DNA of 64,000 nucleotides from Microbacterium album (GTDB lineage: Bacteria > Actinomycetota > Actinomycetes > Actinomycetales > Microbacteriaceae). Made by a program: the position numbers and the translations under genes. The first letter of the stretch is position 1. Each line of letters opens with the position of its first letter. Below are positions 14,118 through 25,526 of this stretch, piece by piece. The DNA is taken from NCBI RefSeq assembly GCF_014643695.1, contig NZ_BMJY01000008.1, forward strand, positions 1-64,000, given 5' to 3'. The notes beneath the pieces were generated by a model that was given only the letters and a program-made list of their open reading frames with translations, did no database searches and had not been told where the DNA came from.

Positions 14118-14150
14118 AAAACTCATCCTGATCTCGTATAGGGTGAGTTT
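14118..14150. promoter_or_regulatory. Operator/promoter for repressor and divergent early genes
   Basis: Inverted repeat AAACTCATCC ... GGGTGAGTTT with a 13-nt spacer. It encloses TATAGG (14138-14143), which sits 9 nt before the repressor ATG, so that transcript would be nearly leaderless. A further partial copy (gttttctcatg) lies at 14077-14087. The arrangement fits autoregulation by the XRE repressor. Confidence 0.5.
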
Positions 14151-14152
14151 TT

Positions 14153-14887
14153 ATGGTGGACGGAGACTGGGAGAACGACTTCACGCGCGCGGTCGCGCGC
14201 AACCTGGCGGCGCTACGTGAGGCTCAAGGCCTGACGATCGAGGCGTTCGCGAGGCGGTGTGACGAGGTCGTGGGGGTTGATGGGCGCTTCAAGCCGAACA
14301 CCCTGCAGGCGTTGTTCTCCGGCAAGCGGAAGGGTGTGACGGCCACAGAGCTCTTTGTGTTCGCTGAAGCGCTGCACGTGCCGATCCTTGCCTTGCTCAT
14401 CCCTATGGGCGGTAATCGAGGAATGCCGCTGCCGAGTGGCTCGATGGAGAGTGCTCAGATGATGTGGCAGCGCCTCACCGGATACGGAATGACCGCGGCT
14501 GAGGACGAAGCCAAGCTGGTCTACTACGAGTTGCACGAGCTGGCCGAGTTCGTTTCTGACCTGAGCGACCTGCGGAGTCAGATCATCTCCTTCTTCTACT
14601 CCGACACGGAGCCGGGAGGGTCCATCCAGGTTCTCGCTACGCGTGGTGTCTTGCTTGAACAGGTGCGCAGCCTGATGAAGTCGTGCCGTGAGGCGTTGCG
14701 ATCGCTCGAGCGGAGCGGCATCAGCTTCGACCGGCATGATCCGCTGATCGCATGGTGTCTCGCGCATAGACCGGAGCTCTTGACGGAGGACGGACTCCTG
14801 CACTATTCCAAGGCGCTGGTCGAGTACTACGCCTCCCAGCAAGCGGAAGGAGTGGAGGGTGGCACGGCCGCGGACGCCGATCGGTAG
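14153..14887 (+). CDS. XRE-family repressor (immunity-type regulator)
   Basis: 244 aa. Residues about 10-65 form a lambda-type HTH: FTRAVARNLAALREAQGLTI, EAFARRCDEVVGVDGRFKPN, TLQALFSGKRKGVTATELFV. The rest is helical with no LexA-like peptidase (no recognisable Ser-Lys self-cleavage segment), so release would need an antirepressor or protein contact rather than RecA cleavage. That mode is used by many satellites, whose repressors are removed by helper phage proteins; here it is inference. The last 29 bp overlap the integrase start, so repressor and integrase are made from one transcript. Confidence 0.8.
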   Translation: MVDGDWENDFTRAVARNLAALREAQGLTIEAFARRCDEVVGVDGRFKPNTLQALFSGKRKGVTATELFVFAEALHVPILALLIPMGGNRGMPLPSGSMESAQMMWQRLTGYGMTAAEDEAKLVYYELHELAEFVSDLSDLRSQIISFFYSDTEPGGSIQVLATRGVLLEQVRSLMKSCREALRSLERSGISFDRHDPLIAWCLAHRPELLTEDGLLHYSKALVEYYASQQAEGVEGGTAADADR

Positions 14888-16001
14888 CTACGGCGAGATC
14901 CACACGGCGCAGGTAGGCAGCAAGTGGCGGGCTCGTACTCGCTATCGCTTCTCGGACGGCAAGTCCCGCCAGGTTGAGCGGTTCGACGTGTCTGAGGCGA
15001 AGGCGAAGGCGAAGCTCCGAGAGGCGCTCAAGGGCGTCGAGGAGGGGCGGGGGAGCGAGCTGAAGCCCAGCACGCCGCTCAAACTGCTGGCTAATCGGTT
15101 CCTCGAGGAGAAGGAGGGCGCTGGGAGGTCGACGGGCACGCTCACCACGTACCGTTCGGCAGTGAAGATGCACATCATCCCGAAGCTTGGTGACCTGTCC
15201 GCTGCGGAGGCGACGCCGGCACAACTGCAGGCGTTCCTCAGTGCCGTGCACAAGCAGCACGGGCATGGTGCGGCGAAGAACTGCCGCTCGGTGCTCTCCG
15301 GGATGCTCGGCATGGCGGTCCGAAACGGGGCGATCCCTCGGAATCCCGTGAAGGAGCTCGACCTCATCACCCGCGCTGGGAAGAGAGGGTCGGAGGCGAT
15401 CCCGCTCGATGAGCTGCCTGCCTTCATCGCGAAGGTTCGAGCCGACGAAGTCCTGGTCGAGCGCGACATGGTTGAGCTCGTCGAGTTCATGCTCGCTGTC
15501 GGCTGGCGCATTGCGGAGGCGTGTGCGCTCGAGTGGCCGTCGGTGGATCTGGAGAAGGGTGTTGCGCGGATGGAAGCCATCGCCGTCCGGGTGCCGAAGC
15601 AGGGCGTGGTGCGCCAGCCGTTCGGCAAGACAAGTACCGCGTGGCGCACGACACCGTTGCCGGCGGACACGCTTCGGATGCTCAAGGCGCGGAAGGAACG
15701 GGTGGGGGAGTTGACGCCGCTCGTTTTCCCCACGCCCCTGCTGCGTCAGCGCGACCCGTCAAACGCTCAGCGCGAGCTTCGCGAGCGGCGCGAGGCCCTT
15801 GGCTATCCGGAGCTGACGACGCACAGCTTCCGCAAGACCGTGGCGACGGCGCTCGACGCGGCTGGGCTGAGCCCGCGGGACATCGCCGAGTACCTCGGTC
15901 ACCAGAACCCGAGCCTCACCATGGACGTGTACATGTCGAAGCAGAGCGGCAGCCGTCGGGCGGCGGACCTGATGCAGGAGCACCTTGAGCGTCTCCGCTG
16001 A
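14859..16001 (+). CDS. int: Tyrosine site-specific integrase
   Basis: 380 aa from GTG 14859, inside the end of the repressor gene. Domain order: AP2-like arm-binding domain (about 8-60; GSKWRARTRYRFSDGKSRQV), core-binding domain (75-165; STGTLTTYRSAVKMHIIPKL) and catalytic domain (175-375). Active-site residues are R217 (GWRIAEACAL), H322 and R325 (HSFRKT), H348 (LGHQNP) and the nucleophile Y358 (MDVYMS). The gene ends 75 bp from attR and targets the tRNA-Phe 3' end. Length and motifs are complete, so the enzyme should be functional. Confidence 0.95.
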   Translation: MARPRTPIGSYGEIHTAQVGSKWRARTRYRFSDGKSRQVERFDVSEAKAKAKLREALKGVEEGRGSELKPSTPLKLLANRFLEEKEGAGRSTGTLTTYRSAVKMHIIPKLGDLSAAEATPAQLQAFLSAVHKQHGHGAAKNCRSVLSGMLGMAVRNGAIPRNPVKELDLITRAGKRGSEAIPLDELPAFIAKVRADEVLVERDMVELVEFMLAVGWRIAEACALEWPSVDLEKGVARMEAIAVRVPKQGVVRQPFGKTSTAWRTTPLPADTLRMLKARKERVGELTPLVFPTPLLRQRDPSNAQRELRERREALGYPELTTHSFRKTVATALDAAGLSPRDIAEYLGHQNPSLTMDVYMSKQSGSRRAADLMQEHLERLR

Positions 16002-16045
16002 ATGTGCGGGGTTTTCGCGGGGTGCGTGACTGTTAGAAACGAAGA

Positions 16046-16075
16046 AGCCCCGAACTTCCGCAGAAATCCGGGGCT
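16046..16075. terminator. Hairpin between int and tRNA-Phe
   Basis: Stem AGCCCCG / CGGGGCT with a 16-nt loop, ending next to the att repeat. It serves int on the plus strand and tRNA-Phe on the minus strand. It replaces the tRNA terminator that integration moved to 227-253. Confidence 0.65.
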
Positions 16076-16114
16076 GTGGTGGCTCCGACGGGCGTCGATC
16101 CCGTGACCTCACGA
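16076..16114. repeat. attR: 39-bp direct repeat in the tRNA-Phe 3' half
   Basis: Identical to 255-293. It overlaps tRNA-Phe from its CCA end into the anticodon stem, so the element's attP restores the tRNA 3' half on integration. Confidence 0.95.
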
Positions 16115-16152
16115 TTTTCAGTCGTGCGCTCTACCAACTGAGCTACAGAGCC
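16077..16152 (-). tRNA. tRNA-Phe (GAA)
   Basis: 76 nt on the minus strand with encoded CCA. The acceptor GGCTCTG pairs with CGGAGCC, the anticodon loop is CTGAAAA (GAA), and the T arm is ACGGG-ATCGACG-CCCGT. It serves as the island's attachment site; the 3' 38 nt now come from the island. Confidence 0.95.
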
Positions 16153-16224
16153 TCGTGGCACTGCTCAGGGCTGTGCCACGTCCTAGACGAAAGGCCTCCT
16201 CGAAAGAAGGCCCATCGCTCGGAG

Positions 16225-16298
16225 CGACCCTGACGGGACTTGAACCCGCGACCTCCGCCGTGACAGGGCGGCACGCTAACCAACTGCGCTACAGGGCC
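16225..16298 (-). tRNA. tRNA-Asp (GTC)
   Basis: 74 nt on the minus strand. GGCCCTG pairs with CAGGGTC, discriminator G, anticodon stem-loop CCGCC-CTGTCAC-GGCGG (GTC), T arm GCGGG/CCCGT type. CCA is not encoded. It is 72 bp upstream of tRNA-Phe in the same direction. Confidence 0.95.
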
Positions 16299-16324
16299 AA
16301 ACTATGAAATTGTATCAGCCAGTG

Positions 16325-16397
16325 TGACCCCAACGGGATTCGAACCCGTGCTACCGCCGTGAAAGGGCGGCGTCCTAGGCCGCTAAACGATGGGGCC
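16325..16397 (-). tRNA. tRNA-Glu (TTC)
   Basis: 73 nt on the minus strand. GGCCCCA pairs with TGGGGTC, the anticodon arm is CCGCC-CTTTCAC-GGCGG (TTC), the T loop is GTTCGAATC. First of the leftward Glu-Asp-Phe tRNA cluster. Confidence 0.95.
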
Positions 16398-16581
16398 GGG
16401 GTGAACCGCCGGGGCTCACGCTTGCCGACGATCAAGCATAAGGCGATCCGTCCGGTTTTGCCAATTCGGGGCGCGTCGCGCGGGATCCCGGGCGTTTCGC
16501 GGGTGAGGATGAGGGGCGCGCCCGCGGTGTGTCGCTGCGATGCGGAGCAGGTCGACGTGGTGTAAGTGTGCAAGATGTTGT

Positions 16582-16587
16582 TACTGT
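16582..16587 (+). promoter_or_regulatory. -10 box for a leaderless M23 peptidase mRNA
   Basis: TACTGT ends 7 nt before GTG 16595, the distance from a -10 box to +1. This supports GTG 16595 as both transcription and translation start. Confidence 0.4.
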
Positions 16588-16594
16588 TGCGGAT

Positions 16595-18067
<1,473 letters not shown>

Positions 18068-18126
18068 CCCCGCGCGATCGCAGGCCCGGTCCGGCTCGCT
18101 CGCCGGACGCTTCCCGAGAACGCAGA

Positions 18127-18152
18127 AGGGGCCCGCCGGAAGGCGAGCCCCT
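18127..18152. terminator. Bidirectional terminator between M23 gene and ppa
   Basis: Nested stem: AGGGGC / GCCCCT outside, GCC-ggaa-GGC inside. It lies between two convergent genes, 59 bp after the M23 stop and 15 bp before the ppa stop. Confidence 0.65.
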
Positions 18153-18166
18153 GAAGCCTGACGAGG

Positions 18167-18703
18167 TCAGGCGCGGCTGTTCGGCGCCTCGCCCTCACCC
18201 TGCGTGCGGGTCTGGCCCTCGTGCTCCTCGAAGCGCTCGTACGCCTCGGACACCAGGCGCTCGGCCTCGGCCGCGTCGCCCCACTGGTCCACCTTGACCC
18301 ACTTGTTCGGCTCGAGGTCCTTGTAGTGCTCGAAGAAGTGCGCGATCTCCTTCTTCGTGTACTCGGGCAGGTCGCCCAGGTCCTGGATGTGGTCCCAGCG
18401 CGGGTCCTTCGCGAGCACGGCGATCACCTTGTCGTCGCCGCCGGCCTCGTCCTTCATCTTCAGCACGGCGACGGGGCGCACCTTGACGCCCACGCCCGGG
18501 TAGACGGTGTGGTCCATGACGACGAGCACGTCGAGCGGGTCGCCATCCTCGCCGAGCGTGTTCTCGAAGAACCCGTAGTCGGTGGGGTAGCCGAACGTCG
18601 TGTACAGCACGCGGTCGAGGAACACACGGCCCGTGCCGTGGTCCACCTCGTACTTCACGCGGCTGCCCCGCGGGATCTCGATGACTGCGTCGTACGCGCC
18701 CAT
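18167..18703 (-). CDS. ppa: Inorganic pyrophosphatase
   Basis: Family I soluble pyrophosphatase, hydrolysing PPi to two phosphates with Mg2+ in the cytosol. The sequence has the full set: [61 protein letters not shown] and [10 protein letters not shown]. The signature DGDPLDVLV carries the metal-binding aspartates. 178 aa from ATG 18703: AAGGAG lies 8 nt upstream of it but only 2 nt from the earlier ATG at 18709. The C-terminal tail ([14 protein letters not shown]) is extra and variable. It is divergent from tilS. Confidence 0.95.
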   Translation of the reverse strand: MGAYDAVIEIPRGSRVKYEVDHGTGRVFLDRVLYTTFGYPTDYGFFENTLGEDGDPLDVLVVMDHTVYPGVGVKVRPVAVLKMKDEAGGDDKVIAVLAKDPRWDHIQDLGDLPEYTKKEIAHFFEHYKDLEPNKWVKVDQWGDAAEAERLVSEAYERFEEHEGQTRTQGEGEAPNSRA

Positions 18704-18853
18704 GCCCATTGCTCCTTGGAAGTCGGTGGCCCGAAAAGCTCCGGCGGCCTCGGGCCCCGGAAATGTACCGCGACAAGCCTAGAGCGTCCCGGCCGCGCGG
18801 CTTTCCGGCGCAGGCCGCGGCCCACCCTGCACTCCCGCGGAGCGCGCGTGCCC

Positions 18854-18859
18854 TAGCGT
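18854..18859 (+). promoter_or_regulatory. -10 box for leaderless tilS mRNA
   Basis: TAGCGT ends 6 nt before GTG 18866, so transcription probably begins at the start codon. No ribosome binding site is visible. Confidence 0.45.
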
Positions 18860-18865
18860 TGTCGC

Positions 18866-19849
18866 GTGCTCGATCCCTCCGTCGCCGCCGTCCGCCGCGC
18901 CGTCCGTGTCGCGCTGAGCCGCGTCGCGGAGGGCGGGACGGCGCTCGTCGCGCTCTCGGGGGGCGCCGATTCCCTCGCTCTCGCCGCCGCGACCGCGTTC
19001 GAGGCCCGCAAGCGCGGCATCCGCGTCGCGAGCGTCACGGTGGACCACGGTCTGCAGACCGGATCCGCCGCCGTCGCCGCCCGTGCGGCGGATCAGGCGC
19101 GGGCGCTGGGCATCGACGACGCCGAGGTCGTCCGCGTGGAGGTGACGGGGGCGGGAGGCCCCGAAGCAGCCGCCCGCGACGCCCGGTACGCGGCGCTGCG
19201 CGCTGCGGCGGCGGCGCGCGGCGCCGCGGCCGTGCTGCTCGGGCACACCCTCGACGATCAGGCCGAGACGGTGCTGCTCGGCCTCGCGCGCGGCGCCGGG
19301 GGCACGAGCCTGGCGGGCATGCCGCCGTCGCGCGACGACGGCGGTGTCGCCTGGGCGCGCCCGCTGCTGGGCGTGCGCCGCGCCGTCACTCACGCCGCGT
19401 GCGCCGCGCAGGGGCTCGAGCCCTGGCATGACCCCCACAACGCCGAAGACCGCTTCTCGCGCGTCCGCGTGCGCGAGCGCGTCCTGCCCGTGCTGGAAGC
19501 GGAGCTCGGCCCCGGCATCGCCGAGGCCCTCGCCCGGACGGCGGAGCAGCTGCGCGAGGACGCGGAGGCCTTCGCCGAGATGATCGACGAGACGATCGAG
19601 GACATCGTGGAGCCTGCGGAGGCGGGGATCGCCGTCTCGGTGGCCGCGCTCGCCGCCAATCCCGTCGCGCTGCGTCACCGTGTCATCCGCTACGTCGTTG
19701 ACAGCGAGTTCGGCGTCGCGCTCACGCGCGCGCAGACCCTCGAGGTCGCGCGGCTGGTCACGGACTGGTCGGGGCAGGGGCCCATCGATCTGCCCGGCTG
19801 CACGGCAGCGCGCCGCGGCGCGCTGATCGTGTTCACCGCACGCGCGTGA
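18866..19849 (+). CDS. tilS: tRNA(Ile)-lysidine synthetase
   Basis: 327 aa. Converts C34 of the CAT-anticodon tRNA-Ile2 to lysidine using ATP and lysine. The PP-loop SGGADSLALA is at about residues 32-41, followed by VTVDHGLQTGS and the conserved HTLDDQAETVLLGLARGAG. The middle has WARPLLGVRR and the PHNAEDRFSRVRVRERVLP segment (the family's D-N-F-R-N-x-R-R region). The C-terminal domain is short, as in other Actinobacteria. First gene of the conserved tilS-hpt-ftsH block. Confidence 0.95.
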   Translation: MLDPSVAAVRRAVRVALSRVAEGGTALVALSGGADSLALAAATAFEARKRGIRVASVTVDHGLQTGSAAVAARAADQARALGIDDAEVVRVEVTGAGGPEAAARDARYAALRAAAAARGAAAVLLGHTLDDQAETVLLGLARGAGGTSLAGMPPSRDDGGVAWARPLLGVRRAVTHAACAAQGLEPWHDPHNAEDRFSRVRVRERVLPVLEAELGPGIAEALARTAEQLREDAEAFAEMIDETIEDIVEPAEAGIAVSVAALAANPVALRHRVIRYVVDSEFGVALTRAQTLEVARLVTDWSGQGPIDLPGCTAARRGALIVFTARA

Positions 19850-20008
19850 GTCCCGCTCGCCGCGCTCGCGACCGTCCGGCGGGTCGGGCCGTCACACAAC
19901 CCGGTTGCGACACGGGAGATTGCTAGAATCAGCGCGCCTCTCGGGAGGAGGAGCGCCGACCGCCCTCCGCGGACTCCAGAGGTGGAGGAGAGAGGCGAGG
20001 CCCCGGAG

Positions 20009-22129
20009 ATGACCCCGGTTCACCATCTGCTGCACAGCCATGACCCGGCGCTGCTGCTCCTCGCGCTCCTGCTCTGCATCGCCGGCGCGTGGGCCACGTC
20101 CCGCTTCTTCCCGCGTCTGGTCGACTCCAGCGGCAATCAGCGCATCGGCTGGATCTTCCTCACGGCCCTGTCGACGGGCGTGTCCATCTGGTGCACGCAC
20201 TTCGTCGCGATGCTCGCCTACCAGGCGGGCACCGCGGTGACCTTCGACCGGTTCCTCACGATGCTGTCCCTCGTCGTCGCCGTCGGGGGCGGCTCGCTCG
20301 GGATCGCGATCGCCGGTACGGGGCGGAACGCCCGCGTGCGGCCGGCGATCGGCGGTGCCGTCGTGGGACTGTCGATCGCGGTCATGCACTACATGGGCAT
20401 GGTCGCGTACCGCGTGCACGGCACGGTGACCTGGGATGTGCCACTCGTGGCGCTGTCGGTCGCGTTCTCGATCGGCGTGTCGGCAGCCGCGCTGTACGTG
20501 GGACGACGTGCGGGGCGCCGGTCGCGCGACGGCATGTGGGCGCTGCTCGTGCTGTCGGTGCTGCTCCTGCACTTCACGGGGATGGCCGCCTTCCACGTGG
20601 TCCCGGCCGCATCGGCGGGGGAGGGAATCGACCCCGAGTCGCTGCGCGTGCTCGGCATGACGATCGTCTTCCTGTCGCTCGTGGTGATCAGCGCCGGCGT
20701 CGCGGGATACCTGATCGACTCCCGGGGCCGCGCCGACACGGTCGCGCGGCTGCAGCGTCTTGCCATGCACGACGCGCTCACGGGGCTTCCGAACCGCGCG
20801 AGCTTCAACGAGCGACTGAACACCGACATCGAGTGGGCGCGTGCCGAGGGAGAGCGTCTCGCGCTCGTCGTCATCGACATCAACGACTTCAAGGACGTCA
20901 ACGACCTGCGCGGCCACGCCGCCGGCGACGAGGTCCTGCGCGTCATCGGCGCGCGGCTCGGCGCCCTCACCGCCGGGCGCGAGGGGGAGTTCGTCGCTCG
21001 CGTCGGCGGCGACGAGTTCACGGCGCTCGTGCGCGTGCTCAGCGACGCCGAGCCGGGCGCCTTCCTGACCCGGCTGGAGGAGGCGCTGTCCGCGCCCATC
21101 TGGATCCAGGCGGAGCGGGACGAGATCGTGCCCCGTGCGAGCATCGGTGTGGCGATGTTCCCGGACGACGCCACCGACGGCGCGGTGCTCACGGCGAACG
21201 CGGACCTCGCGATGTACCGGGCGAAGGCGGGTCTGCAGCACGGCGTGTGCTTCTATGACGCCGAGCTCGACGAGCGCACCCGTCTGCGCCGGGGCCTGGG
21301 TGCGGACCTGCGCCAGGCCGTGGCGCGCGGCGAGCTGATCCTGCACTACCAGGTGCAGACGTCGCTGCAGACGGGCGCGCCTCGCGGATACGAGGCGCTG
21401 ATCCGCTGGGAGCATCCGCGGCTGGGCACCGTCCCGCCCGGGTCCTTCATCCCCCTCGCCGAGGAGAGCGGACTGATCGTCCCCATCGGCGAATGGGTGC
21501 TGCGCACCGCGTGCGCCGAGGCCGCGACGTGGGATCCGCCCTACCGCATCGCCGTCAACGTCTCCGCCGTGCAGCTCACCGAGCAGGACCTCGCCGGCGT
21601 CGTGCGGGACGTGCTCGACGAGACCGGCCTCGCACCCGCGCGCCTCGAGCTCGAGCTGACCGAATCCGCCGTGTTCGCCGACAAGGAGCGGGCGCAGGAG
21701 ACGCTGCGCGCGATCAAGGCGATGGGCGTCGGCATCGCGCTCGACGACTTCGGATCCGGATACTCGTCGCTCGAGGTGCTGCGGTCGTTCCCCTTCGACC
21801 GGATCAAGATCGACCGCTCCGTCATCGCCAGCCCCGGCACCGAGCAGGAGACGCTCGCCTTCGTGCAGGCGATCATGTCGATGGGCCGGATTTTCGGGAT
21901 GAGCGCGCTCGCGGAGGGCGTCGAGACTCCGGAGCAGCTCGCAGTCCTGCGCAGCGCGGGCTGCGAGGAGGCGCAGGGCTTCCTCTTCGGACGCCCCGAG
22001 CCCGTGGAGGCGATCCGCGCCGCCCGCACCGGGGACCCGACGGGCCAGCCCGTCGCGGCCGAGCGGGTGCCGGAGGTCGCGGCCGGAGGAGCGGTCGACG
22101 TGCCCGACGAGGGCGTGCAGCTGGTCTGA
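20009..22129 (+). CDS. MHYT-GGDEF-EAL membrane c-di-GMP protein
   Basis: 706 aa from ATG 20009 (GTG 19982 in the same frame is possible). The N-terminal seven-helix MHYT sensor (residues about 1-235) has three motif repeats: [20 protein letters not shown] and [10 protein letters not shown]; the family is proposed to bind copper and sense O2, CO or NO. The GGDEF domain has an intact GGDEF at residues 333-337 ([10 protein letters not shown]). The EAL domain begins with [10 protein letters not shown] (EAL at 462-464) and includes [10 protein letters not shown] and [12 protein letters not shown], so both cyclase and phosphodiesterase motifs look complete. It sits between tilS and hpt, normally neighbours in this lineage. 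Confidence 0.93.
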   Translation: MTPVHHLLHSHDPALLLLALLLCIAGAWATSRFFPRLVDSSGNQRIGWIFLTALSTGVSIWCTHFVAMLAYQAGTAVTFDRFLTMLSLVVAVGGGSLGIAIAGTGRNARVRPAIGGAVVGLSIAVMHYMGMVAYRVHGTVTWDVPLVALSVAFSIGVSAAALYVGRRAGRRSRDGMWALLVLSVLLLHFTGMAAFHVVPAASAGEGIDPESLRVLGMTIVFLSLVVISAGVAGYLIDSRGRADTVARLQRLAMHDALTGLPNRASFNERLNTDIEWARAEGERLALVVIDINDFKDVNDLRGHAAGDEVLRVIGARLGALTAGREGEFVARVGGDEFTALVRVLSDAEPGAFLTRLEEALSAPIWIQAERDEIVPRASIGVAMFPDDATDGAVLTANADLAMYRAKAGLQHGVCFYDAELDERTRLRRGLGADLRQAVARGELILHYQVQTSLQTGAPRGYEALIRWEHPRLGTVPPGSFIPLAEESGLIVPIGEWVLRTACAEAATWDPPYRIAVNVSAVQLTEQDLAGVVRDVLDETGLAPARLELELTESAVFADKERAQETLRAIKAMGVGIALDDFGSGYSSLEVLRSFPFDRIKIDRSVIASPGTEQETLAFVQAIMSMGRIFGMSALAEGVETPEQLAVLRSAGCEEAQGFLFGRPEPVEAIRAARTGDPTGQPVAAERVPEVAAGGAVDVPDEGVQLV

Positions 22130-22152
22130 GCGGATCCCTCGGGCCCGCCGAT

Positions 22153-22158
22153 TAGACT
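22153..22158 (+). promoter_or_regulatory. -10 box for leaderless hpt mRNA
   Basis: TAGACT ends 7 nt before ATG 22166. No Shine-Dalgarno sequence is present. Confidence 0.45.
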
Positions 22159-22165
22159 CGCCGCT

Positions 22166-22717
22166 ATGCGCGCCGCCGACATCGCATCCGACCTCACGAC
22201 CGTCCTCGTCACCGAGGAGCAGATCCACGAGAAGCTCGGACAGCTCGCGGCGCAGGTCGAGTCGGACTACGAGGGCAAGAACCTGCTGCTCGTGGGTGTG
22301 CTCAAGGGTGCCGTGATGGTCATGGCGGACTTCGCCCGCCACCTCACGCGGGACGTCGCGATGGACTGGATGGCCGTGTCCAGCTACGGCAGCGGCACGA
22401 AGTCGAGCGGCGTCGTCCAGATCCGCAAGGACCTCGACACCGACCTGCACGGCTGGCACGTGCTGATCGTCGAGGACATCATCGACTCGGGCCTGACGCT
22501 CAGCTGGCTGCTGGAGAACTTCGCCTCCCGCGGCGCGGAGTCGATCGAGGTCCTCGCCCTGCTGCGCAAGCCCGAGGCGGCCAAGGTCGAGATCGACTGC
22601 CGGTACCTCGGCTTCGACATCCCCAACGAGTTCGTCGTCGGCTACGGCCTCGACTACGCCGAGCGGTATCGCAACCTCCGGGACGTCGCGATCCTCGCAC
22701 CCCACGTGTACGCCTGA
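22166..22717 (+). CDS. hpt: Hypoxanthine phosphoribosyltransferase
   Basis: 183 aa. Salvages hypoxanthine and guanine to IMP and GMP with PRPP. It shows LLVGVLKGAVMVMADFARHL, the flexible-loop region SSYGSGTKSSGVVQIRKDLD, and the PRPP-binding motif VLIVEDIIDSGLTLSWLLEN. The base-binding region ends ...YAERYRNLRDVAILAPHVY. Length and order match bacterial Hpt. It is upstream of ftsH as in most Actinobacteria, but its own -10 box shows independent transcription from the c-di-GMP gene. Confidence 0.95.
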   Translation: MRAADIASDLTTVLVTEEQIHEKLGQLAAQVESDYEGKNLLLVGVLKGAVMVMADFARHLTRDVAMDWMAVSSYGSGTKSSGVVQIRKDLDTDLHGWHVLIVEDIIDSGLTLSWLLENFASRGAESIEVLALLRKPEAAKVEIDCRYLGFDIPNEFVVGYGLDYAERYRNLRDVAILAPHVYA

Positions 22718-22871
22718 GGGCCCGGTGCCGCACGGATCGCCGGCCCGGGGGCGAATCGTACGCCGTGGGCGAATCCCAGACGAGGCATAGATACCGCGAG
22801 GTAGCCTGAGGGAATGTCGCGGGAGCGACAGCGCGCACCGACAGGAGGGGTCGGGGAATCACCCCCACACC

Positions 22872-24875
<2,004 letters not shown>

Positions 24876-24908
24876 CGCCCCGACGACGCGACGATGACCG
24901 ACACAGCC

Positions 24909-24914
24909 TAGGAT
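24909..24914 (+). promoter_or_regulatory. -10 box for leaderless folE mRNA
   Basis: TAGGAT ends 6 nt before ATG 24921, 34 bp after ftsH. The folate genes therefore probably have their own promoter with a leaderless transcript. Confidence 0.4.
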
Positions 24915-24920
24915 GGCCGG

Positions 24921-25526
24921 ATGGCCGTGGACAGGGAGCGCATCGCTGCGCTGACTCGGGAGCTGCTGCTCGCCGTCGGCGAGGACCCGGATCGACCGGG
25001 GCTTCGCCAGACCCCCCAGCGCGTCGCCGACGCGTATGCGGAGTTCTTCTCCGGCGTGGGAGTGGACGCGGCCGAGCCGCTGTCCCACACGATCAGCGTG
25101 GCGCACGGGCCCGCCCCGGACACGCTGCCGTCGGGCGTGGTCATGCTGCGCGACATCCGCTTCCGCTCCGTCTGCGAGCATCACCTGCTGCCGTTCGCGG
25201 GCCGGGCGCACATCGCCTACCTCCCCGGCGAGCAGGTCGTCGGTCTGGGCGCGCTGCCCAAGGTCGTGGACGTGCTGGCGGCGCGACCGCAGGTGCAGGA
25301 GCGTCTCGGCGAGCAGATCGCCGACACGATCGCGGGCTCGCTCGACGCGCGGGGTGTGCTGGTCGTGCTCGACGCGGTCCATCAGTGCGTCACGATGCGG
25401 GGCGGGAGGCAGTCGGACACGTCGACGGTCACCGTGTCCGCTCGCGGGGCCCTGGCCGATCCCGTGCAGCGGGCCGAGGTGATGGCCCTGGTCGGCGCGG
25501 CGAGCGCGGGCGAGGCGGCGTCGTGA
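24921..25526 (+). CDS. folE: GTP cyclohydrolase I
   Basis: 201 aa. First step of folate synthesis, GTP to dihydroneopterin triphosphate. Conserved parts: LLAVGEDPDRPGLRQTPQRV, the zinc ligands in FRSVCEHHLLPFAGRAHIAY (C-E-H-H) and later VHQCVTMRGGRQ, plus YLPGEQVVGLGALPKVVDVL. The stop overlaps the folP GTG by one base pair set (GTGA), so the two are coupled. First gene of folE-folP-folB-folK. Confidence 0.96.
   Translation: MAVDRERIAALTRELLLAVGEDPDRPGLRQTPQRVADAYAEFFSGVGVDAAEPLSHTISVAHGPAPDTLPSGVVMLRDIRFRSVCEHHLLPFAGRAHIAYLPGEQVVGLGALPKVVDVLAARPQVQERLGEQIADTIAGSLDARGVLVVLDAVHQCVTMRGGRQSDTSTVTVSARGALADPVQRAEVMALVGAASAGEAAS

Larger units (their letters stand above)
255..16114. mobile_element. 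Integrated 15.86-kb phage-satellite-like island in tRNA-Phe
   Basis: The element is bounded by the 39-bp direct repeat and has an integrase ending 75 bp from attR. Order from the right: int and repressor (rightward), divergent control region, then a long leftward series of AlpA-like protein, early genes, replication protein with iterons, TerS and tape measure, then mixed-orientation cargo. Its coding sequence is visibly less GC-rich than the chromosome. No TerL, portal, capsid, protease, tail tube, lysin or conjugation genes were found. Size, gene order and a lone TerS match the phage-inducible chromosomal island plan; a prophage reduced by deletion is the alternative. Both readings are inference from gene content. 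Confidence 0.85.
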
